Shown here: positions 8,951-17,931 of the stretch, piece by piece
Layout of the letters: every line of letters begins with the position of its first letter
Position numbering within the stretch: the stretch's first letter is position 1
DNA from: CAIXSC01 sp046349935
GTDB lineage: Bacteria; Planctomycetota; Planctomycetia; Pirellulales; Pirellulaceae
Direction: 5' to 3'
Length of the DNA stretch: 64,000 nt
Assembly: GCA_046349935.1 (NCBI GenBank)
Contig: JAXMBK010000003.1
Span: 1,488,001 to 1,552,000, forward strand
Position numbers and translations under genes: made by a program
Notes under the pieces: generated by a model
The model's database searches: none
What the model saw: the letters and a program-made list of their open reading frames with translations, nothing else
Told to the model about the DNA's origin: nothing

Positions 8951-11354
8951 CGCCCCTTCGGGCAACGCTGTGAAGCCGTTTCAGGCCGCGAAACGGCGGC
9001 ACTCGACCCCGGGCAGATTTGTCTCACGGAGACACGGAGGCACGGAGATGCAAGAGAACGAGACTCGACCTTGATCGAGGAAGGATCGCGTCATACGCAC
9101 CATCCACAGCAAGTTTTGAGTCTTTCTCCGTGTCTCCGTGTCTCCGTGAGAAACAAGAAAGAACGAACCAGGAGGTGCACCGGCGCGGACGGGAAAGTCG
9201 TGGCGCGACGCCCCAGGGAGAGCCGTACCAGGGCGTCCCCAAGCCCTGAAGGGCAACGCTGTGAAGCAGTTTCAGGCCGCGAAACGGCGGGACTCGACCC
9301 CGGACAGATTTGTCTCACGGAGACACGGAGGCACGGAGATGCAAGAGAACGAGACTCGACCTTGATCGAGGAAGGATCGCGTCATGGGCTCCATCCACAG
9401 CGAGTCTTGAGTCTTTCTCCGTGTCTCCGTGTCTCCGTGAGAAACAAGAACCACGAACCAGGAGGTGCACCGGCGCGGGACGGGAATTTCGTGTCGCGAC
9501 GCCCCTGGGAGAGCCGTACCAGCGTTTTGAGTCTTTCTCCGTGTCTCCGTGCCCGTGAAGGGCAACGCTGTGCAGCATTTTCAGTCCGCGACGCCCCAAG
9601 AGCCGTACCAGGGCTCCCCAAGCCCTGAAGGGCAGATGTGAAGCCGTTTCAGGCCGCGACGGCGGCACTCGACCCCGGGCAGATTTGTCTCACGGAGACA
9701 CGGAGGCACGGAGATGCAAGAGAACGAGACTCGACCTTGATCGAGGAAGGATCGCGTCATGCGCTCCATCCACAGCAGTTTTGAGTCTTTCTCCGTGTCT
9801 CCGTGTCTCCGTGAGAAACAAGAAAGAACCAGCGAACCAGGAGGTGCACCGAAGGGCAACGCGGCCGGGAAAGTCCATGACGCGACGCCCCTGGGAGAGC
9901 CGTACCAGGGCGTCCCCAAGCCCTGAAGGGCAACGCTGTGAAGCCGTTTCAGGCCGCGAAACGGCGGCACTCGACCCCGGGCAGATTTGTCTCACGGAGA
10001 CACGGAGGCACGGAGATGCAAGAGAACGAGACTCGACCTTGATCGAGGAAGGATCGCGTCATGCGCTCCATCCACAGCAAGTTTTGAGTCTTTCTCCGTG
10101 TCTCCGTGTCTCCGTGAGAAACAAGAAGAGCGAACCAGGAGGTGCACCGGCGCGGACGGGAAAGTCGTGGCGCGACGCCCCTGGGAGAGCCGTACCAGGG
10201 CGTCCCCAAGCTCCGAAGGGCAACGCTGTGAAGCTGAAGGGCAACGCTGTGAAGCCGTTTCAGGCCGCGAAACGGCGGGACTCGACCCCGGACAGATTTG
10301 TCTCACGGAGACACGGAGGCACGGAGATGCAAGAGAACGAGACTCGACCTTGATCGAGGAAGGATCGCGTCATGCGCTCCATCCACAGCGAGTTTTGAGT
10401 CTTTCTCCGTGTCTCCGTGTCTCCGTGAGAAACAAGAAGAAGCGAACCAGGAGGTGCACCGGCGCAGACGGGACAGTCGTGGCGCGACGCCCCTGGGAGA
10501 GCCGTACCAGGGCGTCCCCAAGCCCTGAAGGGCAACGCTGTGAAGCAGTTTCAGGCCGCGAAACGGCGGGACTCGACCCCGGACAGATTTGTCTCACGGA
10601 GACACGGAGGCACGGAGATGCAAGAGAACGAGACTCGACCTTGATCGAGGAAGGATCGCGTCATGCGCTCCATCCACAGCAAGTTTTGAGTCTTTCTCCG
10701 TGTCTCCGTGTCTCCGTGAGAAACAAGAAAGAGCGAACCAGGAGGTGCACCGGCGCGGACGGGAAAGTCGTGGCGCGACGCCCCTGGGAGAGCCGTACCA
10801 GGGCGTCCCCAAGCCCCGAAGGGCAACGCTGTGAAGCAATTTCAGGCCGCGAAACGGCGGCACTCGACCCCGGGCAGATTTGTCTCACGGAGACACGGAG
10901 GCACGGAGATGCAAGAGAACGAGACTCGACCTTGATCGAGGAAGGATCGCGTCATGGGCTCCATCCACAGCAAGTTTTGAGTCTTTCTCCGTGTCTCCGT
11001 GTCTCCGTGAGAAACAAGAAGAGCGAACCAGGAGGTGCACCGGCGCGGACGGGAAAGTCGTGGCGCGACGCCCCTGGGAGAGCCGTACCAGGGCGTCCCC
11101 AAGCCCTGAAGGGCAACGCTGTGAAGCCGTTTCAGGCCGCGAAACGGCGGCACTCGACCCCGGACAGATTTGTCTCACGGAGACACGGAGGCACGGAGAT
11201 GCAAGAGAACGAGACTCGACCTTGATCGAGGAAGGATCGCGTCATGCGCACCATCCACAGCAAGTTTTGAGTCTTTCTCCGTGTCTCCGTGTCTCCGTGA
11301 GAAACAAGAAAGAACGAACAAGGAGGTGCACCGGCGCAGACGGGAAAGTCGTGG
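8951..11354. repeat. Tandem array of eight ~291-bp units with long inverted repeats
   Basis: The region is made of eight near-identical units. Each has a left arm of 26 bases starting TCTCACGGAGACACGG and a right arm that is its reverse complement except for one position that can form a G-U pair. Left arms start at 9022, 9313, 9688, 9990, 10301, 10592, 10883 and 11173; right arms start at 9126, 9417, 9791, 10094, 10405, 10696, 10987 and 11277. Each unit also has two smaller hairpins: GCCGTTTC/GAAACGGC upstream of the left arm (with Cs replaced in some copies) and CCCTGG/CCAGGG near the unit end. Spacing is mostly 290-291 bp, with 375, 302 and 311 where units are rearranged or carry small insertions. 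Open frames through the array exist because 291 is divisible by three. Confidence 0.95.
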
Positions 11355-11529
11355 ATCGCCCTTGAGTAACCGAAAGACCTCGTTTTTCCCGTAAGAAATG
11401 CTTCACAAGCTTTCCCAGGGCGGCGTGTGGTGGTGGGCAGAGTATGCGTGCGACAGGAACCGGTGGTGTCGCTTCGCTCATGACGCTCGCAACAAGAAGC
11501 CGGGTGCTAGCGCACCGGCGGCTGAGATG
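11355..11529. other. Intergenic spacer right of the array
   Basis: This spacer separates the array from the 3' end of the DUF1501 gene. It contains a copy of the short palindrome at 11498-11523 (AGCCGGGTGCTAGCGC core). No gene is supported. Confidence 0.5.
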
Positions 11530-12966
11530 CTAAGCGAGCACGCCCTTGACCGGTTCGCCCGAGATGTCGGTCAGGCGGAAATCGCGTCCTTGATAGCGAT
11601 AAGTCAGCTTCAAGTGGTCGATGCCCAGCAAGTGCAACATCGTGGCGTGCAGGTCGTGCACCGTGACGATGTTTTCGCTCGCGTTGTACCCCAATTCGTC
11701 GGTGGCGCCGTACGTCGTCCCGCCGCGCACTCCGCCGCCCGCCAACCACATCGAAAAGCCCTTCATGTGGTGGTCGCGGCCATTCCCCTGCGCCATCGGC
11801 GTGCGACCAAACTCCCCGCCGAACACGATCAGCGTATCCTTCAGCAGGTCGCGGCGTTTGAGGTCGGCGATCAGCGCCGTGGTCGCCTGATCGACTTCGC
11901 TCGCCACCACTTCGATATCGCGCTTGATGTTGCCGTGATGATCCCAGTCGCGGTGATACAACTGGATGAAGCGCACGTCGCGTTCGGCCAAACGACGCGC
12001 GAGTAGGCAGTTCGACGCAAACGAACCGTCGCCCGGTTGGCAGCCGTAGAGGTCGAGCGTCTCTTTGGTTTCGCCAGAGACGTTCATCAGGTCGGGGACC
12101 GACGTCTGCATCCGAAACGCCATCTCATACTGAGCGACTCGCGTGGCGATCTCGGGATCGTCGGTCACCGCCTCGGCCGCACGGTTCAAGTCGTTGATCG
12201 TCGACACCAACTCTTCTTGCCGCTGCGCATCGACTCCACGCGGGCTCGATAAATACAGAACTGGATCTCCCTTGGCTCGCAACTGCACCCCCTGAAAGCG
12301 ACTCGGCAAAAACCCGCTATGCCACTGTCGCGCGGCGATCGGCTGTTGTTGGCCCGAGCGGCCGGTGGAGATCAGCACGACGAAGCCCGGTAGACTTTCG
12401 GTCTCGGCGCCCAATCCGTACCAGATCCACGATCCCATCGACGGCCGGCCCGAGATGGTGGTGCCGGTATTCATGAAGGTATGCGCTGGATCGTGGTTGA
12501 TCGCGTCGGTCTTGAGCGAACGGATGATGCACAGCTCGTCGGCGACGGAGGCGAGCTTGGGGAAGATCGTCGAGATCTCCTGGCCTGATTGGCCGACCTT
12601 CTGAAAGGGATGCTGCGGCCCGAAGCAGCTGAGCTTCTGTCCCTGCAGCTGCGCGATCGGCTGTCCCTTCGTAAACGACTCGGGCATCGGCTGCCCGTGC
12701 AGTTCCGCCAGCTTCGGCTTGTGATCAAACGTCTCCAAATGCGACATGCCGCCGGCCATCGTCAGCCAGATGACTCGCTTCACCTTCGGCGGGTGATGCG
12801 GCTGCAACAGCACGCCGCCGGTCGCCGCGGGCAGTGGTACGCCGCCTGTCGTTCCCAGCGACGCCAGCGCCGCGGCCCCCAGCCCCAAGCCCGAGCGGCG
12901 CAAAAACGTTCGTCGACACACTTCTTGTTGGAGACGTTCCCAGGCGGTCGGCAGAATCGAACTCAT
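11530..12966 (-). CDS. DUF1501 family exported protein
   Basis: This 478-residue protein has a twin-arginine-type leader (CRRTFLRRSGLGLGAAALASLG), so Tat export is likely. The body carries the usual DUF1501 features: VKRVIWLTMAGGMSHLETFD near residue 65, NHDPAHTFMNTG, GGEFGRTPMAQGNGRDHH, and the C-terminal LTYRYQGRDFRLTD. DUF1501 belongs to the alkaline phosphatase/sulfatase-like fold; the exact activity is unknown. AGGT lies eleven bases upstream of the ATG. It follows the PSCyt1/PSD1 gene on the same strand with a 94-base gap, the standard planctomycete pairing. Confidence 0.92.
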   Translation of the reverse strand: MSSILPTAWERLQQEVCRRTFLRRSGLGLGAAALASLGTTGGVPLPAATGGVLLQPHHPPKVKRVIWLTMAGGMSHLETFDHKPKLAELHGQPMPESFTKGQPIAQLQGQKLSCFGPQHPFQKVGQSGQEISTIFPKLASVADELCIIRSLKTDAINHDPAHTFMNTGTTISGRPSMGSWIWYGLGAETESLPGFVVLISTGRSGQQQPIAARQWHSGFLPSRFQGVQLRAKGDPVLYLSSPRGVDAQRQEELVSTINDLNRAAEAVTDDPEIATRVAQYEMAFRMQTSVPDLMNVSGETKETLDLYGCQPGDGSFASNCLLARRLAERDVRFIQLYHRDWDHHGNIKRDIEVVASEVDQATTALIADLKRRDLLKDTLIVFGGEFGRTPMAQGNGRDHHMKGFSMWLAGGGVRGGTTYGATDELGYNASENIVTVHDLHATMLHLLGIDHLKLTYRYQGRDFRLTDISGEPVKGVLA

Positions 12967-13060
12967 GACTTACCTCGTTTCACGACTCGGCTTTGAATAA
13001 ACCGACAATGGGCAGGGATGGGGATGAGCCCGACGCAAGCGGGCTCGAACGGAGACGCGG

Positions 13061-16000
13061 TCAATTGCGCGTCACCGTTTCGTGCAGGTTCAGGAGCGCT
13101 CGAGCGACCGACGTCCACGCGGCGAGCTCCGAACGCACGTGCTTATCGACCACGGGCAGTTCCCCGACCTTCAGCAGTTCGTCGGCGGCCGGCGGATGTT
13201 TCGAGAAGAAGTCGCGATGCCGCGCCAACAGGTCGCTCAACAGTCGCACCTCCTGATCGCTTGGCGCACGCTGCAATACGCGACGCATCATAAAAGTCAG
13301 ACGAGCCGCGTCGGCGTCGCCGCCTTCGTCGAGCGTCTTGGCGGCCAGCGCTCGCGCCGCTTCGACGTAGGTGGGATCGTTGAGGAGTACAAGCGCCTGG
13401 AGCGGCGTATTGGACCGAGGTCGCTCGGCCACGCATTCCTCGCGCGACGGCGCATCGAACGCGACGAGGCTCGGATGCGGGAACGTGCGGCACCAGTAGG
13501 TATAGAGTCCACGACGGTAAGCGTCTTCGCCCCGATCGTTCTGCCACTCGCGCGTCGGGAAGTTCAAGTTCGCCCAATAGCCGGCCGGCTGGTACGGCTT
13601 CACGCTCGGACCGCCCATCTTCCGCGACAACAGGCCGCTCGCCGCCAACGCATTGTCGCGCACGAACTCCGCGTCGATCCGGAAGCGGCTTTGACGAGCC
13701 AGCAGCCGGTTGTTCGGGTCCGCTTCGCGCAGCTTGGCGCTCGCGGCGGACGATTGCTGATACGTCTTCGACATGACGATCAGTTTGTGCAGATGCTTCA
13801 CGTTCCAGCCGCTCTCGCGGAATTCGACGGCGAGCCAATCGAGCAATTCAGGATGCGACGGCCATTCGCCTTGCGTTCCCAGATCCTCGACGGTCCGCAC
13901 AATGCCTTGTCCGAACGACAGCTTCCAGAGGCGGTTGACGAACACGCGTGCGGTGAGCGGATTCTCGGGCGCGACCAGCCAGCGGGCGAAGTCGAGTCGC
14001 GTGGCGCGGCGGCCGGCGACGCCGAGCGGGTTGAGCGACGCGGGGGTCGCCGGTTCGACGATCTCGCCCGAGTCGTCGAGCCAATTGCCGCGCGGCAAGA
14101 CGCGCACAGTGCGCGGCGCGACGGCGGTGGTCACCAACGTCATCGGGAACGACTTCACGAGCGTCTCGCGGTTCGCCTCCAGCGCAGCGATCTGTTGCCG
14201 CACGCTCGCCAACCGCGGCGCAATCGATCGGAAGTGCGACTTGAGGACGTCGGTTTGAGCGGCGGTGCGCGACGCTGCATCGGCCCGCAGCGCGTCGGCC
14301 ACCGGCGGCGGCAAACCCGCATCCGCCAACGACGGCTCGGGAACGCTCGTCACCGACAGTCGGAAGCGGCCGATGTTATGCGCGGCATAGATGGAGTCGT
14401 GCTTCAGTCGCACGACGAGCTTGGCGCCGGCGGCGATCGTCGCGGGTTCCGCGAGCACGAACATCGCTCGGTGGTCGGCCGCCTTGACGTGTCCGTCCAC
14501 CGCCCAGCCGGTATCCGACTTGCCGTCGATCGCGAGCGCGACCGGGTGCGAGTTCTGCGAGAAGTCGGCGTCGGCGCGCTTGATCGCCAACCGCTTCGGC
14601 GCCGCTCCCGGTGCGTCGATCAACTCAATTTCGACTTCCGTCAGCACGAAGTTGCCATTGGAGCGCGACAGCGATTTGTTGGCGAGCGAGTCGTGGACGA
14701 GCGTCTCGAGTCGGACGGCGGTGACCGGAGCCGCCGGCGGCGACAACGTGGCCTGATACGTATCTTTAGCCGGGTTCGCGCCGCTGGCGAGGATGGTGAG
14801 GTCGTCGAGCGTCGCGAGGGTTTGGCCGCCGGTCGACGTCACGGCGTCGGGCTTGAGCGGCGTCCAGGGCGACTTGTTCGCGGCGAGTTCCGCGCGCGCC
14901 GTCTTCTCCCACGACTCGAAGTCGGCCAGGAACTCGGGCGAAGCGGCCTGATAAGCCTGGCGGGCCTGGGTCAGTTGGGCGTCGAGTTGCTGGAGGCGTT
15001 GTTCTTGTTCGGGAGTGGGGACGGGCGTTTGGTCTTGTCGTCCGACCGCCCGCTCGGAAACGTCGGCGAAGAATGCCTGCAGACTATAGAAGTCCTTGAT
15101 CGTAAACGGATCGAACTTGTGGTTATGGCACTCAGCGCAGCCCAGCGTGAGCCCCATCCAAATGACGCTCGTATTCCGCACTCGGTCAGCCGCGTACTTG
15201 GCGGTGTACTCCTTCGGCTGGGCGCCTCCTTCCTCGGTGGTTTGCAGCAGGCGGTTGTAGCCCGAAGCGGTGCGAGTTTCGTGGGTGGGTTCGGGCAGCA
15301 GGTCGCCGGCCAGTTGTTCGATCGTGAACTGATCGAACGGTTTGTTCTTGTGGAACGCTTGGATGACGTAGTCGCGATAGGGCGCCACGTCGCGGTGGTT
15401 GTCGCTGTGATAGCCGCCCGTGTCGGCGTAGCGGACGATGTCGAGCCAATAGACGGCCATCCGCTCGGCGTAGTGAGGCGACGCCAGCAGTCGATCCACC
15501 AGCCGTTCGTAGGCTTGGGGCGACGTGTCCGCCTCAAAGGCGGCCGCTTCCTCGGGAGTCGGCGGGAGGCCGAGCAAGTCGAAGGAGAGTCGGCGGATGA
15601 GCGTGCGACGATCCGCGGCCGGCGAGGGCGCTAGCTGCTCGGCGGCCAGTCTCGCCAGGATGAAGCGGTCGATCGGATTGCCGACTTGCGACTCGTCGGC
15701 GACGGCGGGCGGCGTTGGACGATGCGGCGGGAGGAACGACCAGTGCTGCTGATACTCGGCCCCCTGCTCGATCCACTTGCGCAACAGCGCGATCTGGCGC
15801 GGCGCTAGCGACTTGCCGGAACCGCTGGGAGGCATCCGTTGTTCGGGGTCGGCGTGCAGGATGCGACGAAGCAGTTCGCTGTCGTCCGGCTTGCCGGGGA
15901 CGATCGCCGCATGGTCGTCGTGGCGCGCGTAGGCGCCGTCGGCCGTATCGAGCCGCAGTTCGGCCTCGCGTCGATTGGCGTCGGGTCCGTGGCAATTGAA

Positions 16001-16150
16001 GCATTGATCCGCGAGGATCGGGCGAACGTCCCGATTGAACTCCACTTTCGCCGGCAACGTCGCCTCGGCCCCCGTCGCCGTCGCCGCCAAGCCCAGCACG
16101 CCTACGACAAACCCCGCCCACTTAATCCAGCGTTTCATCATGTGTTCCAT
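13061..16150 (-). CDS. PSCyt1/DUF1549/DUF1553 cytochrome-domain protein
   Basis: This 1029-residue protein starts at ATG 16150, with GAGG five bases upstream. It has a signal segment (IKWAGFVVGVLGLAATATGA), then PSCyt1 with haem motif CFNCH, then DUF1549 (PIDRFILARLAAEQL, FDLLGLPPTPEE) and DUF1553 near the C-terminus (EWPSHPELLDWLAVEF, RSNTPLQALVLLNDPTYVEA). A middle region of about 350 residues is probably a beta-sandwich carbohydrate-binding-like module, by analogy with the family. The haem domain implies electron transfer outside the cytoplasm. It is the upstream partner of the DUF1501 gene and probably co-transcribed with it. Confidence 0.93.
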   Translation of the reverse strand: MEHMMKRWIKWAGFVVGVLGLAATATGAEATLPAKVEFNRDVRPILADQCFNCHGPDANRREAELRLDTADGAYARHDDHAAIVPGKPDDSELLRRILHADPEQRMPPSGSGKSLAPRQIALLRKWIEQGAEYQQHWSFLPPHRPTPPAVADESQVGNPIDRFILARLAAEQLAPSPAADRRTLIRRLSFDLLGLPPTPEEAAAFEADTSPQAYERLVDRLLASPHYAERMAVYWLDIVRYADTGGYHSDNHRDVAPYRDYVIQAFHKNKPFDQFTIEQLAGDLLPEPTHETRTASGYNRLLQTTEEGGAQPKEYTAKYAADRVRNTSVIWMGLTLGCAECHNHKFDPFTIKDFYSLQAFFADVSERAVGRQDQTPVPTPEQEQRLQQLDAQLTQARQAYQAASPEFLADFESWEKTARAELAANKSPWTPLKPDAVTSTGGQTLATLDDLTILASGANPAKDTYQATLSPPAAPVTAVRLETLVHDSLANKSLSRSNGNFVLTEVEIELIDAPGAAPKRLAIKRADADFSQNSHPVALAIDGKSDTGWAVDGHVKAADHRAMFVLAEPATIAAGAKLVVRLKHDSIYAAHNIGRFRLSVTSVPEPSLADAGLPPPVADALRADAASRTAAQTDVLKSHFRSIAPRLASVRQQIAALEANRETLVKSFPMTLVTTAVAPRTVRVLPRGNWLDDSGEIVEPATPASLNPLGVAGRRATRLDFARWLVAPENPLTARVFVNRLWKLSFGQGIVRTVEDLGTQGEWPSHPELLDWLAVEFRESGWNVKHLHKLIVMSKTYQQSSAASAKLREADPNNRLLARQSRFRIDAEFVRDNALAASGLLSRKMGGPSVKPYQPAGYWANLNFPTREWQNDRGEDAYRRGLYTYWCRTFPHPSLVAFDAPSREECVAERPRSNTPLQALVLLNDPTYVEAARALAAKTLDEGGDADAARLTFMMRRVLQRAPSDQEVRLLSDLLARHRDFFSKHPPAADELLKVGELPVVDKHVRSELAAWTSVARALLNLHETVTRN

Positions 16151-16191
16151 CCGCGCCTCAATGGATCCGTTTCCAAATGTAGGTTACCCCC

Positions 16192-16403
16192 CCGTAGCGC
16201 AGGCTTCCAGCCTGCGATGTTCCCTCTCCTGTGCCGTAGCGCGGGCTTCCAGCCTGCGATGTTCCCTCTCCCGTGCCGTAGCGCGGGCTTCCAGCCTGCG
16301 ATGTTCCCTCTCCCGTGCCGTAGCGCGGGCTTCCAGCCTGCGATGTCGTCGGCGGTGGCGGACGCTGGGTGCGACCAGACAGGCTGGAAGCCTGTCCTAC
16401 GGC
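16192..16403. repeat. Cluster of dispersed palindromes: four direct copies and one inverted
   Basis: Three full 42-base units (starting 16192, 16234, 16276) and a partial fourth (16318) each contain the GGCTTCCAGCCTG core preceded by CCGTAGCGC. An inverted copy, CAGGCTGGAAGCCTG then TCCTACGG, closes the cluster at 16379-16402. The cluster lies between two divergent genes (13061-16150 and 16518-17006), so it may sit in their shared promoter region. Short frames read through it are artefacts. Confidence 0.9.
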
Positions 16404-16517
16404 GGTCCTACGGGCTCTTTCCCTCGCCCTCTGTTCGACATACTCTGGTAAGAGGCGTGGATGGGGCGGACGGGGGTCGAATCGAGCAATTCCGGCCGAC
16501 GGGAATTCGAGGTGCAG

Positions 16518-17006
16518 ATGAGTGGCGGGTACGTCGGACGTCCGATGGAGATCCTGCTGGTCGAGGACAGCCAACTCGACGCACGGCTCACCATTTTGGC
16601 GTTGCGGCGAGTGCCGTTTCGGTATCGGTTGGCGGTCGTCCGGGACGGGGACGAGGCGCTGCGTTACTTGCAGCACGAAGGGGTCTTCGGCAAATCCCCG
16701 CAGCCCGACGTCGTTCTGCTCGACCTTCTCCTCCCGAAATTCGACGGCTTGCAGGTGCTGGAGCGGCTGCGCAAGTCGCCCGAGCTGCAGGCGATTCCGG
16801 TCGTGGTGCTCTCCGCCACCGATTCGGAGTCGGACCGGCAGAAGTGCCAGCATCTGCATGTGGACCAGTTCATGTCGAAGCCGGTGAATATGGAGAAATT
16901 CCTGCAGATGATCACCGACCTGGAGCAGCATTGGCAGAAGGACATCATTTTGCCGAAGCTGACGAATCGAGACGAGGGAGCGTCGGGGGGGAGCGAGTCG
17001 GCGTAG
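16518..17006 (+). CDS. CheY-like single-domain response regulator
   Basis: The start is placed at ATG 16518 because GAGG lies five bases upstream; a longer in-frame start at 16461 has no such site. The protein is 162 residues and is essentially one receiver domain: acidic pair E16-D17 (LLVEDS), phosphoacceptor D69 (VVLLDLLLPKFDG), switch residue S99 (VVLSATDS) and K121 (MSKP). The long insertion before the phosphoacceptor (LQHEGVFGKSPQPD) is typical of the Rcp1-type receivers that pair with phytochrome-like histidine kinases. There is no output domain and no kinase beside it, so the partner is elsewhere. Confidence 0.9.
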   Translation: MSGGYVGRPMEILLVEDSQLDARLTILALRRVPFRYRLAVVRDGDEALRYLQHEGVFGKSPQPDVVLLDLLLPKFDGLQVLERLRKSPELQAIPVVVLSATDSESDRQKCQHLHVDQFMSKPVNMEKFLQMITDLEQHWQKDIILPKLTNRDEGASGGSESA

Positions 17007-17165
17007 CGACCGAGGCTGTCTCGACGAGGCTGTCTCGACTGAGCCTCTCGACGAGGCTGTCTAGACAGACTCAACCTATGCTGACTAGGATGCAGGCCAG
17101 AGAGGCGTTTTCGCGGTGACAAGCGGCCCGCGGGCCGTTTGGTTTTGAAATCAGGTAGATCAACC
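17007..17165. other. Intergenic region with 14-bp tandem repeats
   Basis: Four imperfect copies of CGAGGCTGTCTCGA lie at 17011-17065, the third being altered so that it can pair with its neighbours. They follow directly after the response regulator stop. A GC-rich hairpin follows at 17124-17137. Confidence 0.6.
17121..17146 (+). terminator. Probable intrinsic terminator after the response regulator
   Basis: The stem CGGCC/GGCCG with loop CGCG at 17124-17137 is followed by the T-rich run TTTGGTTTT. It lies between the response regulator and the ferredoxin gene, so it would separate the two transcripts. Confidence 0.5.
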
Positions 17166-17558
17166 ATGCCGATCATCAAGTTCCTGAAGGAAAAGAAGGA
17201 AATCGAGGTTCCCGAGGGGGCGTGGCTCCGAGCGGAAGCAGTCAAAGCGGGGATCAACCTCAATTGCGGCGTGAACGGCATCGGCGCCTCGGTCAATAAG
17301 TACGTGAATTGCATGGGTTTGGGCACCTGCGGCACCTGCCGAGTGCTCATCAAGAAGGGGATGGAAAACACCAACCCCATGACCCTCCGCGAAAAATTCA
17401 AATTCCTGGTCCCGCTCCCCGAACCGGTGCCCGGCAGCTTGGCGTTCATCGGCCACGAAGATGAGATGCGGTTGGCGTGCATGACGCAGGTCAACGGCGA
17501 CATCGAGGTCGAAAGCTCGCCGGAGATCAATTTGTTCGGCGAGAACTTCTTCAGCTAG
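17166..17558 (+). CDS. 2Fe-2S ferredoxin-like protein
   Basis: The start is ATG 17166 (MPIIKFLKEKKEIEVP), with AGGT about ten bases upstream; the nine upstream in-frame codons are not typical of the family. The 130-residue protein has a ferredoxin beta-grasp pattern with cysteines C49, C55 and C58 (NCMGLGTCGTC) and C105 (LACMTQ), enough for one 2Fe-2S cluster; C34 is extra. The protein probably transfers electrons in the cytoplasm. It lies 26 bases before the PII gene and probably shares its transcript. Confidence 0.85.
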   Translation: MPIIKFLKEKKEIEVPEGAWLRAEAVKAGINLNCGVNGIGASVNKYVNCMGLGTCGTCRVLIKKGMENTNPMTLREKFKFLVPLPEPVPGSLAFIGHEDEMRLACMTQVNGDIEVESSPEINLFGENFFS

Positions 17559-17584
17559 CGCGTTTCCGACGTGAAGCAGCCGAC

Positions 17585-17920
17585 GTGAAGCAGGTAGTCG
17601 CGATCGTCAAACCGTACCTCGCCGAAAAGGTGCTCGAAGGGCTCAAACGAGCTCCTATCGAGGCGTTGAATGTGCGCGAGGTGAAGGGCTATGGGCGGCA
17701 GAAGAGTTATCTGAGCGAATACGGCAACAGCGAGTATTCGCTGGCGTTCCTGCCGAAGGTCGAGATCACGCTGTGGGTCGACGATTCGCGCGTCGAGGAA
17801 GTGGTCCGTAAAGTCGTGGAAATCGCGCGGACAGGCCGGATGGGGGACGGCAAGATCTTCGTCCTTCCGGTCGTTCGCCAAGCCAGCACCATCGATATCG
17901 CCTCGGGCGAGAGAAGCTGA
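17585..17920 (+). CDS. glnB: Nitrogen regulatory protein P-II
   Basis: The start is GTG 17585, giving MKQVVAIVKP and a 111-residue protein, the normal PII length; the open frame runs upstream into the ferredoxin gene but that part is not PII-like. The T-loop (REVKGYGRQKSYLSEYGNSEY) keeps tyrosine 51, the residue uridylylated in enteric GlnB, and the nucleotide-binding region TGRMGDGKIFV is present. PII proteins sense ATP/ADP and 2-oxoglutarate and control nitrogen assimilation. No amtB or glnA is adjacent. The bases around the start are a direct duplication of CCGACGTGAAGCAG (see findings). Confidence 0.93.
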   Translation: MKQVVAIVKPYLAEKVLEGLKRAPIEALNVREVKGYGRQKSYLSEYGNSEYSLAFLPKVEITLWVDDSRVEEVVRKVVEIARTGRMGDGKIFVLPVVRQASTIDIASGERS

Positions 17921-17931
17921 ACGAGGACGTC

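Noticed and set aside
9987..11225. 412-codon frame through the tandem array
   Set aside because: The unit length of 291 bases is divisible by three, so any open frame repeats. Similar frames exist on both strands and the peptide is low in character.
8951..11354. CRISPR array
   Set aside because: Units are about 291 bases with no unique spacers and no cas genes nearby.
13082..15634. 850-codon plus-strand frame
   Set aside because: It is antisense to the DUF1553 gene, which has clear domains; the plus-strand product is Arg-rich and featureless.
16035..16451. Small plus-strand protein with repeated ASSLRC segments
   Set aside because: The repeats are translations of the palindrome cluster, not a protein family.
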